DNA of 64,000 nucleotides, taken from positions 9,099,955-9,163,954 of the forward strand of contig CM054140.1 in the NCBI GenBank assembly GCA_028751875.1, given 5' to 3'. Position 1 is the stretch's first letter. The number at the start of each line of letters is the position of its first letter. Shown here piece by piece: positions 26,301 through 42,149 of this stretch. The notes under the pieces are model-generated. The model was not told the DNA's origin. It searched no databases and saw only the letters and a list, made by a program, of their open reading frames with translations. This DNA is from Rapana venosa (Eukaryota; Mollusca; Gastropoda; Neogastropoda; Muricidae). The position numbers and the translations under genes are program-made.

Positions 26301-29300
26301 AAACAGGAAAAAAAAAAAGTTTTTAAAACTCTTTTAAGTGGCGTAGCTCTTGTGGAGACACTCTTCCCAGGGTGAGCAGCTTGAATAAATTCACAATCTG
26401 CCATAACTAGAAGTGGTATACAATACAATTATCATGATCATGATCATGATCATCACCATCAACAGTACAAACAAGGCTACTGCCATCCCAATCATCGATG
26501 AAATAAAGGAAGATTTATACAATTGTTGGTTCTTTGGGTTCTTTTTTAAAATTTCACTGATAACACTTTATGACGGACACTACAGCCGAGTGTTTAAGAC
26601 CATTCAACTTCAATCCCATAAGTCCATGAAGTCGCGGGTTCGAATCCTGGCAGTGTGTGGTGAATTAAGGGTGGGGATTTTTTACGATCTCCCAGGTCAA
26701 CTTCAAACGCAGTCCTGCCAGTGCATTAAAATTCCCTTTGTGTATATACACAAGCAGAAGATCAAATATGCATGTTAAATCACATAATTCATGTTACTGT
26801 TTGGTGGGTTACAGAATACATCTCTGAAGTCAGAATGCAGCTACCTTCATGGTGGGCCATAAGCAAAACCTCACCTCGGAGCTCTAGCCAAAAAAATGAG
26901 TAAAAAAAAAAAAACCAGAAAAAAAGAAGTAGCAGCATTCCAACTTCGGGAAGGTTTTTTTCTCTCTAAAATAATAATAATAATAATATATGGAATTTAT
27001 ATAGCGCTGAATCTTGTAAAAATCTAAAAAAGTGGACTCCTTAAATCAATCACCTATGGGAGGTGTATGTTTTCAAGGAACGGACCCAGCTGTCCCTGTG
27101 CAAAGCATGGAGGCCCTACCTGTGATGGTGTAGTGCGTGCCAAACCAGGGCTCCACCATGTCACAGATGCCTTTGCCCTCATACGCCTTGCTCCACAGAG
27201 TCACGCTCGACTGCAAAGGTGTCAGGTAACTCAGGCATTCACGGATCAGCTGGGGGGGAAAAAAAAGCAAACACAATAGTCTGAAGCTCATTATGCTTGT
27301 TTGTTTTAATGCCAAAATAAACTGTAGGGACACAGGCTCAGAGTGAGACTAGACATGAACAGAAGGCACAGATTCACAAGACTTGACGGGATAGCCCGTG
27401 GTTAGAGTGATGGGCACTGCACTCGTGATCTGCTGACCCGGGTTCAAATCTTGTTCAAAAGGACTTTTCCCTCTGGAGTTAACATCAATGCCAACGCCAA
27501 CTCCAACCCCCCCCCCCCCCCCCCCCCCCTAAGTCCTTTGGATGAGACTATAAGTTGAGGTCCCGTGTGCGAACACATGCAGAACATCTTGCACTGAGGT
27601 TAAAACCCATTCCACTTTTTGGAAGAGTAGGCCATTGTGTGCTGGTGGGAACGGATGACAAACTTTACAAAACTGCATATAAACAGGGACTGAATATTTA
27701 AAAAAAGCACCCGAGTGCTTATTCCATTATGCTCAAAATAAAAGAATAAAATAGAATGGCACAGGTTCAAAAGACATGAAATAATGGCACGGGTTCACAA
27801 GACATGAACAAACGGCACAGGAGCACACAAGAAGTGCAGGCACAGGTTCAGAGCAAGCAGCGAAAGACCAGGCCACCTGAGCGTCGTAGTTGAGGATGAG
27901 GGAGCGGCCAGTCAGGTAGTGCTCCAGAGGGTACAGCTGCATGTTCTCCACCACTTGTTCCACGTTCTCTATGGGGTCCAGCTGATCATGCACGCAGATA
28001 CAAACACAAACACGATATGTAAACACAAAATTGTATATATATATATATATATATACACAGACACACACACATATATACACATACAAACAATACACCTACA
28101 TCCACAACCCTAATGTAAACAACTATGAGTGCAAATGCACACAGATGTGCACAACACACACACATACACACACACGCCATAGAAGCATATGCATGTGCAC
28201 ATACACACTCAGACAAAACAGCACACATATACACATCTACAGAAGTGCAGCACAAACATACATACATGCACACACACACACACAACCTCAAGCACACACA
28301 GAACAAAATCATTCCAAGCATGTCTTCCTATGTATACAAATGCATAGTTTACTTTATGAAAATAAATCTAAACTGATCAAATACACAAAACACACACACA
28401 CACACACACAAACACGCACACATACACACACAAACACACACACACACATACACACACACACACAGAGCATAACTCCACAAACATGAACCCACCTCATCGC
28501 GGAAGCGAAATTTGATGTTTTCAATGTCTCGCAGTTCTTTATAGAACCAGATCTGGGGACCACACGTCTGCAGCATGGCGATGTACTCAAACACAATGGA
28601 GATCACCTACATATTGAGGGGGAAAAAAAAGGAAGAAAAAAGAAAGAAATGAAGAAGAGATTGCACTGACAAATGACAGAAAAGAAATCCATACATAGAA
28701 TAACTTTACGATTTCATGATCAAAAACACAAAAGAACAACCAAAACAAACAACCATACACACTTTCTGTTAGAATTTGTGTGGTCAATCTCACATGCAGA
28801 CACACACACACACATGTATACATATAAACACAAATATAATTATATATACACACATATGAATGCATGCAAGCACACTTACACACGCACACACACACACACA
28901 CTTACACACACACACAGAACACACACACACATCAAAACGGAGGTACTCACTTCACACACTCTCTCCATGCCAGAATCGGTGAGGACGATGGTAATGGTGA
29001 ATCCACTCCACATTTTGTTGTGGTCGAAACCTGTGCCGTGGTTACCCCCTGTTAGTGACAAGGCCAGGCCTCTGCAACAGTAAAGGTGTCATCCCATAAC
29101 CTATGTGGTGGTAGGAGAGTGAGGCATCAGAGACCTCACTTCACTTCTCTAAGGGCCAGCATATTGAGGGTGCTGCCCATCTCCTCTCCCTCCCTGCTTT
29201 ACCTTCCCCAACCCTAAAGAGGCAGGTACCCATTTATAGCTGGGTGAACTGGGGGACTGTACTGAAGCCAAGGCACGCAAACAATCACCCATCTAAGTGG

Positions 29301-31173
29301 TAACCATGCTCGATGCTGTTTAACCCTAGTTGGGAGAAAGCAAGTGCTCTACTGTAGACATAAAATATATTGTATTGTACTATGTTGTGGTGTATTGCAT
29401 TGCATTGTTGCTGTGCTATTTTGCAGTATTCTGTGTTGCATTGCAATATATTAAAATACCAACTGGAAGAAGGGGGTGGGGGGGGGGGGGGGGAGGTTAG
29501 CCTAGTGCTTATAGCGCTGAGCTTGTGATCTGACAGCCTGGTATTGGGTCATCACCGAGGTACCTGTCTGAGGGGATTTTTCCACTGGAGGTAACATCAG
29601 TACCAACTCCACTCCCCTGAAAGTCCTTCAGATGAGACCATAAACCAAGGTCCTGTGTACAAACACAGAGAGAACATCTTGCACACACATTTTTTAAAAA
29701 CCCTGTTCCACCTTGCGTGCTCAGAAATGACATTCACTCACACCAGCAATTTCTGAATTGTTAGAACCACAGCTTCAAAGATCTAGCTGAGGAACTGTTA
29801 TTAAAAAAAAGATAAAATAAATAAATGAATAAATTACATTTGTTCAAAGACAGATGACTGACCTTCTCCGGAGACAGGACATGATGCTGCCCGCCCCTTC
29901 ATGTGCAATGAGCGCTCCCAGATATTCCAGAGGTTTGCACCTGTCACATACACACACACACATAGCATTACAAGGTATTTACCTTAGGGTAAATTTATTT
30001 TAGCTGTTCCTCAGCTAGAGCTCCAATTTTTAAAAATTTCACGCAGAGAAATCTCGTGACTTAAAGTGGTGTAAATAAGTAAATAAAAAAATAAGTAAAC
30101 AAGCTGGAGCTCCATGGTTCACCAATGGTGAGATTTTGCGTATGCGACTGTTTTTGCCCACCATGAAGGTAGCCGCATTCGACTTCAGGTTTATATGCTG
30201 GGTATGTTCATGTTTCTGTGACTTACCAAATGCTGACATGAATTATGGAATCTGAAACATGCATATTTAATTTTCTGCATGTGTATATAAATGAAGGGAA
30301 TTAAGGCACTGGCAGCTCTGCACTTGAGGTTGACCTGGGAGAGCGTAAAAATCCCCACCCTTAATTCACCAGTCGTGCCATGATTTGAACCCATGACTCA
30401 TTGACCCATGGGAATGAGTTGAACAGTCTTAACCACTGGGGTATGATGTCCGTCTGTGTATTATTAACGCATGCTGACCAAAGTGTGAGTGACTAACATT
30501 GTTATCTACAATAAATAAAATGTCAAAAATACAACATAACAATCCATTCTTAATGAACATATTTTTGAACACAAAAAAAGTATGTTCTTTCGATCCAGAA
30601 GGACCATAGAGCCGGAGCTTATCCGGGTTTCTGTAGCGTTAAGCGAACTGATGGTTTTTCACCACCCCTGTGACAGGACGCTAGTCTGTCGCCAGATACT
30701 TTCCCCAGCAGAGCTGGTACCCACTTGTACACCTGGGTGGAGTGAGGAAAATAGGAGTAAAGTGTCTTTCCCAAGGACACAACACCGAGCCGAGCGGGAT
30801 CGAACCCGCGACCTCTGGATCACAAGTCGACCGCCTAAACCACTCGACCACGGCTTTTGAACAAAAGTGGGAAGATATTGAACTAAAATATTTTACACAA
30901 GCAATGAAAAATTAACAAAAGAGTGTTGAGGTCTTTAAAAAGCATGTGCGTGCATGCACACACACACACACATTCCGTCTAATATCACTAAAAGTGAACA
31001 GACGTAAAATTGAAGTCAACAACACACACACATGCACAAACACACACATACTTTCTAAAAACACACGCACGCACGCACACTCACACACACACACATACAC
31101 GCAGGCACACACATACACACACATACACACACGCACACACACACACATACACGAACTCACACAAACACACATG

Positions 31174-31205
<32 letters not shown>

Positions 31206-31354
31206 GAGCAGGACTGACTTGAATCGCTTGTAGAGGGGAGGGAGGGACCAGCACAGATCCAGGCGCTGACAGTCCTCCACCGGCACCACTGAAACAAGAC
31301 CACACACGCACGCACACACACACACACACACACATACACACACACACACACACG

Positions 31355-31391
<37 letters not shown>

Positions 31392-32566
31392 ACAGACACA
31401 CACACTTAGCTAGCTACTTCACTCCTCACTCACCTTCACTTCTGTCAACACAACATTCACAACAAAAAGCACAAAGAGGAGGGTGGGTGGGTGGCAGGAT
31501 GGTTAAGACATCCGCCTGTCAACAAGTAAACTGTAAGTTTCTGGGTTCGATTCCCAACCTTGCCATTTATTCCCAGTCTGACCAAAAAAAATCAAACTTG
31601 GATGAGACTATAAACCGAGGCCCTGTGTGCGCATGCACATAGAACAACTTGCGCACACATTAAAAACCTGTTCCGCCTTTCCAAAGAGTAGGCCACTGTG
31701 TGCTGGTAGAAACAGCTAACCAAAGAATTTGCATGCAAACAGTCAGAATGTCCCAAAAGTCAGAATGTGGCTACCTAAATGGTGGAGGAAAAAGTCACAT
31801 ACACAAAAATCTCACCATTGGTGAACCTTGGAGCTCTAGCTGAGGAACAAACAAAAAACAAAAAAAAGTAAAAAGAAAAAAAAAGAAAAAAAAGCACCTC
31901 CAAGATCAGATCAAGAAAAAGAACATTAAGATAAAGACAGGGGAAAGTTATCTTCAAGAAAAACTTTGAACCCTTTGCCTCATTAATTCTCCGCCTTCCT
32001 CCTCTCTTTCTCCTTTGGGGGTTTTTTTCTTTGTTTTTTTGTTCTTCCACTAGAACTCTAAGGTTTACCAATGGTGAGATTTTTGTGACCGTTTTTGCCC
32101 CACCATTAAGGTAGCCGCATTATGACTTCAGGGATGTCTAAAAATCACACCGGTATGCATGTGGGTTTGTTACTTTTTTCAATTGTCGTCTGTTCTTATC
32201 AGCACTTAATGGCCTAGTATTCCGAAAGGCAAAACAGACTTTAACATGTGGTCAAGATGCTCAGTGTGCATTCACGAGCAGCGAGCAGGACACCTGTTTA
32301 TATTCTCATTTGAAGGACTTTTGGAGGAGTGGAATTAGTACTGATGTTAACTCCGGGGGAAAAAATCCCCTCGAAAGATGCCTCAGTGGTGGCTCGAACC
32401 ACAGATCACAAGTGCAGCACCCTAAGCACTAGGCCATGCCACCACCCTTTCTTTCTCCTATCAAAACCAGTGTGAAGACTCATCTGTTTAAAACTTCCTA
32501 CTAAAGTTTCAATGTATTTGTGTGTGTGGGTGTGTGTGTGTGTGTGAGTGTGTGGGTGTGGGTGTG

Positions 32567-32615
<49 letters not shown>

Positions 32616-33168
32616 AAGTATGCATGTATGCTACATTCAAGTGGTATGCATACCTACACGTTTCACAGTTGTTTATTAATCATTGATTTTGAAAGCAATA
32701 TTTACGTACATGTGGCTATGACAACATGATGTGTTTGACTTAAAGCCCTTCCCAATCCAAAAACGCACGTGTTACTGCTGAGCTGAATACTTGTAACCTG
32801 CAGTGAAAACTCTCAAAATGACAAGGGGTCACACCAGAGTACTGAAATGATCAATTTTGGCCTGAGAACTAAATACAGGCAGACAACACTGGTGTCTTGA
32901 ATTTACCTTTTAATAACTTGTGGAAGTTCCTGGGAACAAACGGATCCTGAAAATGAAAAAGGAAAAACAAAACACCAAAATGATAGCAGCGCACAAATAC
33001 ACATCCACTGATAGAGTAGGAAGCACTCACACATGTATGTAGATGGACAAGGACATACACCAAATGTTGCAAACTATAACACATTAAGTCCCACATACAT
33101 ACATGCACACACAAACACTCAGAGCACATACATACATACACATACCCAGAGCACTTACACACACCCAG

Positions 33169-33223
<55 letters not shown>

Positions 33224-36200
33224 AAGAGTTTATGTACTTATTATTGATGAAGTTGGTTTTTTGTTATCCTAGATGATGTAATGAGCGTTATGAACGTTAT
33301 ATCATCATGTAATGTTTGTAATGATCATTCATTGATGGTTGATACACTGCAGCATTTGTACTTTATTGTAACTGTAATGATTATGACATCATCGTGCAAT
33401 ATGTGTAATGATCATTCAGTGATAGTTTGTGCACTTCAGTTTTTGTACTTTAATAATAATAATGTATGGAATTTATATAGCGCTGAATCTTGTAAAGCAA
33501 CAAATCAAAGCGCTTTATTGTAACTGAAATCATAACATCATCTTGTAATGTGTAATCTTGTAACACCATCTGGAGAGACAAGAATATCTCACTTATCTCC
33601 AAGATCAGACTAATGCGCTCCCTTGTCATATCCATATTTCTGTATGCCTGTGAATCATGGACCCTGACTGCAGATTTGGAGAGAAGAGTACAGGCAGAGG
33701 AGATGAGATGCTTTCGGAGACTCCTTGGCATCTCCTACAAAGACCACATAAGCAACGAAAGCGTGCATAACAGAATCCAGCAAACCATTGGACCCTATGA
33801 GAACCTTCTAACGATTGTGAAAAAGCGTAAACTTAAGTGGTATGGGCATGTCACAAGATCCCAAGGAATTACAAAGACAGTTTTGCAAGGCACTGTCCAA
33901 GGAGGAAGAAGAAGAGGCAGACCAAGGAAGAGCTGGGAGGATAACATCAGTGAATGGACAGGCCTAGAACTCAACAAAACCCTGAGAAAGGCAGAACAGA
34001 GAGAGGAATGGAGGGAACTGGTTGCTGAGTCTTTGAGGGTGCCCCCACGGTCGTCAGACTACGGGACAGATAGATAGATAGATAGATAGATGGCTTGATG
34101 AAAAAAAAGTAAATGCATTTCTTATTCAATGTACCATCTGGAAATAAATTAGACTTTGACTTTGAAGGATTAAAATGACCACAGGACCCAAATCCTCAAA
34201 AACGACATTGCCCATTTCTCCTAACTGAAAACCACTTCCCTCCCCCACTCCTCTCTAACCTTACAACAGCAATTTAATCCTCCATAAAAATGTAAACTAG
34301 TGTCACTATTCATGTCTATTCATATGTGTGTGTATGAGCAAGTGTGTGTGTACATATATGTGTCCGCATATGGGAGTACAAACGCATGTATCTCCACATA
34401 TGCCTGAATAAACATTGCTCACAAGAGCATGTGCACTACCTTCTATAAAATGTTCATCTTTATCTTCTGATACTTGACGAATGGCTCTGAAAAATATATC
34501 ACATGCTAAGATTTGTTTACATAAACAGACGCAGAAGTGTATGAACTATCACTGAATTACACACATTACAAGATGATGTTATGATTTCAGTTACAATAAA
34601 GCGCTTTGATTTGTTGCTTTACAAGATTCAGCGCTATATAAATTCCATACATTATTATTATTATTATTAAAGTACAAAAACTGAAGTGCACAAACTATCA
34701 CTGAATGATCATTACACATATTGCACGATGATGTCATAATCATTACAGTTACAATAAAGTACAAATGCTGCAGTGTATCAACCATCAATGAATGATCATT
34801 ACAAACATTATATGATGATATAACGTTCATAACGCTCATTACATTTACAATAAAGCACACCAGCTGAAGTGTACACTCTATGACTGAATGACCATTATAT
34901 TACAGCAATAACAAAGCACACAAGCTTACCCTGTACTCGGTCACTGAAGGAGGCATCAAGCCACTGAAACAAAAAATTCAAAACTTGATCTAGCAAAACT
35001 GTTTTGTTCCCTTGAGCTATGTAACCATATTCACAAATGTGAAAAATTCTATGCATACATACTATAAAACACATTTAGTCAATCAGTTAGTCGATTACTT
35101 ACATTAGTAAGTTAGTGCATTAGTTAGTCTGTTAACTAGTTACACAATTCTCGAAAGAAAATTTACACATCCTACCTCTAGCAAATGTGTTTACTGTTCG
35201 TAATGTAGGTACTCAGGGAGACTGCTATTAATTAACTCACAACTGACAACAAAAATACCAAATGCTACCAAATTACAACAATGAATGAATATATCACCAA
35301 ATATGTGCACTTATAACTAACTTAACAAACATAGTGATTTAACTGCAATCTGACATTTAAAAAGAAACCCAACTTCATTACGAAAAGAAACAAATAAGCA
35401 TACCACAAATTCCACAAAAAATACATACAATTTAACAGGTAATCAATCAAACCAATAATAAATTAATAAACTTGGCTTCAGTTATGAAACATTCATCTCA
35501 ATATGAAAAACAGTGCCCCTTTTTCTCATGGGAACATTATCTAGATTTGCAGTGTGATCATTTCACTGTCAGAAACACTTTTTTCCCTTCAGCAAGAGCT
35601 CCAAAGCTCATCAATGGTGAAGTTGTGCGTATGCAGCCATTTTTGCCCATCATGAAGGTAGCAGCATTCCGACTTCAAGGATGTATGCTAAGTATGTTCC
35701 TGTTTCTGCAGGCCATCGAAAGCTAAAATGGATAATGGGATCTTTAATGTGCATCTATGATCCTCTGCATGTGCACATACATGAAGGGAATTAAGGCAAT
35801 GGCAGATCTGCACTTGACCTGGGAGATCATAAAAACCCCACCCTTAATTCACCAGACGCTGCCAATATTCGACCCCATGATGTCATGGACCCATGGCATT
35901 GAAGCTGAACGGTCATAACCACTGGGCTATAGCATCCATCCAGCAACAAGTAAATGCCAGCCTCAACTAAATTACCCAGGTAGGAGGTGGGGGTGGGCAG
36001 GGGTGCCAATCTCAAGAAAAAAAGCTGTGGCTTATCAGCAGTGAGTTATGGTACATTATGTATACTGCGACAATCTGAAACTAATCCTCCACCACCAACC
36101 CCTCCCCCCAAAATTCAAAACTCACAGAGACATCATGGCCCTTAGGCCAGCCAGCCAGACACGGACTTACTTGTTGGGGACATCATCAAAGAAGTTGTGC

Positions 36201-39200
36201 ACCAGTTCTTGAAGGCTGTCCAGGGGTTCTGAAAGCATTCAGACAGCGGACCATGTCTGTGGGGGCGGAGGTTTTTATGCCCTCTATCAATCAGACACTC
36301 ATAAATTGTAATCAGTCACTTTTTTTTTTTGGCTCTATTTTCATCCACTGACTTGACTTTATTGATCGAATAGTGCATTCAATCACTGTATTTATCATAA
36401 TCACACCTTTTTCATTTTTCTTATTTTTTTTATTTTCATGATTTATAAATTCCATACATTATTATTATTATTACTATTATTATTATTTGAACAAAAAGTA
36501 TTTATAATGATCTTTTGCTTTCAATCTGATCCTCATTTTTCGTCACTGAAAACAATTCTCTAAACTAAAGGCTGTCAACCTGAACAATGTTTTAGACAAA
36601 AGTACTGGTTTGTTAGGTCAGGTGAGGTGTCTCCATCGCTGCTGTCATCCATAGGAGCTCCATGCAATGCCACTAGGGTTCACCATCTTTGTCTCTGCCG
36701 AGTTCTATAATCTCCTGTAGCCCTCCCAGACCACTGATCTCAGTGATGTTGGCAAATGTAGAAAGTTGGTGGTCTGCATCTTTCCCTTCCAAGCCCTCAA
36801 CCTTACCTTGGAGAACCGTTGTCATCAGACTTGTCTGTGTGTTTCTGTTTGCATGACCACCATTTCTCAGTCTGCGCTTATCAACTTCAACTGACATTTG
36901 TCTTTGCACTGAGAGTTCCTCAAGAATATTTTCTTTTGTTCTCCTGTCTGACCATTTGACTCTTAGTCTCCTGTAGAAACCACATCTCGGCTGCCTTTAT
37001 TTTGTCTCTTTCCAATATATTTTTTTCGTGTCCAGGCTTCTGACCCATGCGGTAATACAGGCGATATCAGTGTTTTCACAGTTCTTACTTTGAGATATTT
37101 AGGTTTGCCTCTGTCCTTCCAAATGTTGCTTAACTGAACCGTCTTTTGCTTGGCCATACCGATTCTGGCCTTGACATCTTGTAGACAAGAGCCATTATTC
37201 TCTTTTACAAACAGTCTTAACAACTCAGTGACAGTGTCTGTCATTATATATGATCTCGTCAATCACAGTAACACAGTAAGAAATAATGATCAAAAAAAGA
37301 AGTCCAGTTGTTATCTATGATATGTACATAGTAACACAGAAAAAAGCATAATAAAAAAAAAGAAGCCCAGTAAAAAGAAGCCCAGTCATTTCCCTGTTCA
37401 AGCCACCTGCCAGTCTCTGAGATGGGCAGAAGGTCAGACAGACCCCATGGCCTGTGCCCGACACTGAACACACTTTCACTGACAGCAAAATGACAGAAGG
37501 GGGCAGGATAACCTAGTAGTTAGAGCGATAACCTCAAAATCTGACCACACGGGTTTGACCCATCCATTCTAAGAGATTTTTTTCCCTCGAGTTAACATCA
37601 GTACAGATACAGACTCCACTCCCCCATAAGTCCTTCAGATGATATTATAAACCAAGGTTCTGAAAGCGAATGCTCAATGAACATCTTGCACGAACATTAA
37701 ATCCTGTTTTGCCTTTCAGAAGAGTAGGCAGTTGCATGTTGGTAGGAATGAATGATAACATTCTAAAAATGCATGCACACTGCTGTCATGTTTAGACATC
37801 ATTCCTGACGTTGGAATGCGACTACCTTAATGGTGGGAAACAACAGCTGCATACACAAAATCTCACCATTGGAGAATTTCAAAGCTCTAGCCAAGGAATG
37901 GAACCCCCCCAAAAAAAAAGAAAAAAAGAAAAAGAAACCTCGTTCTGCCTTTGGACAGGTAGACCATTGCGCACAGGTAGGAATGGATGATAAACTTGAA
38001 AAACTGCATGCACACTGTTGTTGTTATGTTGAGACATTGACCCCAAAGTTTTTTTAATGGTAGGAAAATGGTAACATACCCAAAATCTCACCATTGGCAA
38101 ACCTTGAAGCTCTAGCCGATGAACACACACACACACACACACACACGAGACAAGACATTACTAACCTGGGGCCTGGACGACCAAAGTCATGTAGTGTGCT
38201 GAGTAGATTCGCCGGAGGAAGTCCCGTAATCGACCATGCACCTCAATCCCTTTCTCTGCAGGGGTGAGCTTCAAGGTTTGCTGATTGCCTGCAATAATAT
38301 ATATAGTATAAGCACAAGATCTTGTGATGATGACTTTCCGACTACGTCTAAAGAAAATCCACAAGCGGAACAACATCAGGATCAAATTTGACCTCGAGAA
38401 GCTGAAGGACCCAGAGGTATTAGACATTTTTCAAGCAAGGATAGGTGGAAAGTTTGCAGCACTCACTGTGATAGACTCAGACATAGATACACTGACGAAT
38501 AGTTTCAATACAGCGGTGACTGAAACAGCAAATGAGCTTCTTGGCAAACGCCGACCAGTCAAAAAACCATGGGTCACACCTAACATCCTACAACTATGCG
38601 ACAAGCGTAGAGAGTTGAAGAAAAAGAAAAATGAAACAAAAGAAAGAGCAGAACAATATAGGGCAGTCAACAAAAGAATCAGGAAGTCCATGACGGAGGC
38701 AAAAGAGAAATGGATCGGTGAACAGTGCCAAGACATTGAAGAGAACATCAAGAAAAACAATAGCAAGAAAGCATATCAGCTGGTGAAAGACCTGACTAGC
38801 ACGAAACAGAGAAAAGGTTTAACAATCCAAGACAAAAATGGGAAGTGTCTCACTGACGACCAGGATATTCTGAACAGATGGACAGAATACTGCTCCGACC
38901 TGTATAACTATAGAACCGCAGGAGATCCAGAAGTCCTTAATGTACCCGAAAGCAAAGACACAGACAGTCACCCTATCCTCCGAGAAGAAGTGGAAACAGC
39001 AGTCAGATCGCTGAAAAAGGGGAAGTCAGCAGGGGCTGACAACATTCCAGCTGAGTTGGTCCAAGCTGGAGGGGAAGCCATGATCAGCGCCCTACTAAGA
39101 ATCTGCAACAAGATCTGGCAGACAGGAAAATGGCCAACACCATGGACGCAGTCACTCATCATCACCCTCCCCAAGAAAGGAAATCTTCAACAATGCCATA

Positions 39201-42080
39201 ATTACCGCACAATCAGCCTCATATGTCACCCAAGCAAGGTCATGCTGCAGATAATATTGAATAGACTGAAGCCACAAGCAGAGACCATCATTGCTGAGGA
39301 ACAAGCAGGTTTCAGAGCAGGGCGCAGCACAACAGAACAGATATTCAACCTCAGAATACTATGTGAGCGGTACCTTCAACATCAACAAGACCTTTACCAC
39401 GTATTTATCGATTTTAAGAAGGCATTTGACAGGGTGTGGCATGCAGCTTTGTGGGCAACCATGAATTTGTACAGCATCAATGCAAACCTGATCAGAGTCA
39501 TCAAACAGCTGTACAGCGAGGCCACCAGTGCAGTGTACTACAACAACAACATTGGAGAATGGTTTCGAACAACAGTTGGAGTAAGGCAGGGCTGTCTACT
39601 CTCACCCACTCTTTTCAACATCTTCCTTGAGAGAATCATGGCTGATGCACTGGAACATCATGAAGGATCAGTCAGCATTGGTGGCAGAACGATCACAAAC
39701 CTCCGCTTCGCAGATGACATTGATGGAATAGCAGGATCAGAAAAAGAGCTTGCCAGCCTAACAGAACACTTGGATAAGGCCTCCAAAACATACGGCATGG
39801 AAATCAGTGCAGAGAAGACCAAACTGATGACTAATAACACCAACGGCATTAGCACTGATATCAGGGTTAATGACCAGAAGCTGGAAACAGTTCAAAGCTT
39901 CAAGTACCTGGGAGCCATTGTATCCGACCAGGGATCCAAGCCAGAAGTAGTATGCAGGACTGCACAGACAATAACAGCTTTGTCAAAACTAAACACCATC
40001 TGGAGAGATAAGAATATCTCACTTATCCCCAAGATCAGACTAATGCGCTCCCTTGTCATATCCATATTTCTGTATGCCTGTGAATCATGGACCCTGACTG
40101 CAGATTTGGAGAGAAGAGTACAGGCGGTGGAGATGAGATGCTTTCGGAGACTCCTTGGCATCTCCTACAAAGACCACATAAGCAACGAAAGCGTGCATAA
40201 CAGAATCCAGCAAACCATTGGACCCTATGAGAACCTTCTAACGATCGTGAAAAAGCGTAAACTTAAGTGGTATGGGCATGTCACAAGATCCCAAGGAATT
40301 ACAAAGACAGTTTTGCAAGGCACTGTCCAAGGAGGAAGAAGAAGAGGCAGACCAAGGAAGAGCTGGGAGGATAACATCAGCGAATGGACAGGCCTACAAC
40401 TCAACAAAACCCTGAGAAAGGCAGAACAGAGAGAGGAATGGAGGGAACTGGTTGCTGAGTCTTTGAGGGTGCCCCCACGGTCGTCAGACTACGGGACAGA
40501 TAGATAGATAGATAGATAGATAAGCACAAATACGACACTTGTGTCTTATGTACACACACACACACACACAAACACGCACACACACACTAACACACACACA
40601 CTAGCCTACACAACACACACACACTAACACACACACTAACACACACACACCAACATACTAACATACACAACACACACACACTAACACACACACCAACACA
40701 CACACCCAACACACACACTCAGCACACACACACACACACACACCCAACACACACACTCAGCACACACACACAATTACACACATCAGCACGCACACACTAA
40801 TACACACACACACACACCAACACACTCACACACACGCACTAACACACAACACACACACCAACTCACACACACACACACACTAACACACACATTCGCAAAA
40901 ACGCTATCAACCATCAGCACACCACAACAGCCACTGAACACCACCCACCACACAAGAATCGGCGCATGGGATTGCCTGGGAAGGCCAGGTTGCCTAACAG
41001 CTGGTGGTAACGATCGTTGTCATTGTACTTGATCATCTGGAACTCTGAAATGAACGCATACAAGTATTCTCACACACAAAATTCTCATATCGGAACAAGG
41101 GCATTCACATACCTTAGAATATGCGCACGTACATGTATACAGATGTGTATGAATACACACACCTGTGTATATATTTAGCAAAACATCCTCAAGTGTGATG
41201 TACATACACATATATACATGTAAATGCTTCCACTAGAATATATGTATATATGCACACACTTTTATAACGCACAAGAGCATGCATGCACGCACACTCTTAA
41301 AACACACACACACAAGGAGCAAAGGGAGGGGGAAGGGGATGGGGTGAAAAACCTAGCAGACAAAGAATCTTACTCAAAGACCATTCAGTATGTGAAGGTG
41401 TGAGTCTGAATTTCTGCTACAATGTCTGTTTGAAGGGAGTTTTCCCCCAAAGTCCTCCAAATGAGACTATTTTCTGTTTCTCAGCAAAAGCTTGGAGGTT
41501 CACCAATGGTGAGATTTTGCGTATGCCACCAGTTTTGCCTACCAGAAGATTTTTCACTCCTTTAAAGAAGAGTACAAGCTGTTATGCTAACAGCTTATCA
41601 CAGGGGAAGACAACCTCAACAAAGCATTTTAAAGAAATAACTACTTCTTGTTGGCCTCAGCACTTTGATTACATCAATAACAGACAATGCTTTTGGCATG
41701 GGCCTGTATCATGGATGGATACATAAAAAAATAAAAGAAGGAAGGTGGCAGGATGGTTAAGACATTCACCTGCCTAACAAGTCAACACAAGGTTCTGGGT
41801 TCGATTCTAGTATTGCCCTTTCCAGTTTGACGAGAAATTCGACCTGAATGTCAAAGTCCTTTGGATGAGACTATAAACCGAGGCCCTAAATGCAAACGCA
41901 CACAGAACATCTTTTACACTTGTTAAAAACCCGGTCCATTTTTTGGAAGAATAGGCCATTTCATGCCAGTAGGAATAGATGACAAAACTTCAAAAACACA
42001 TGCTCACAGGTGTCGTGTTTAGACACCATGAACACCACAGCTCACACCATCCATCACAAAAATTTATGGACAGCAATAGA

Positions 42081-42149
<69 letters not shown>

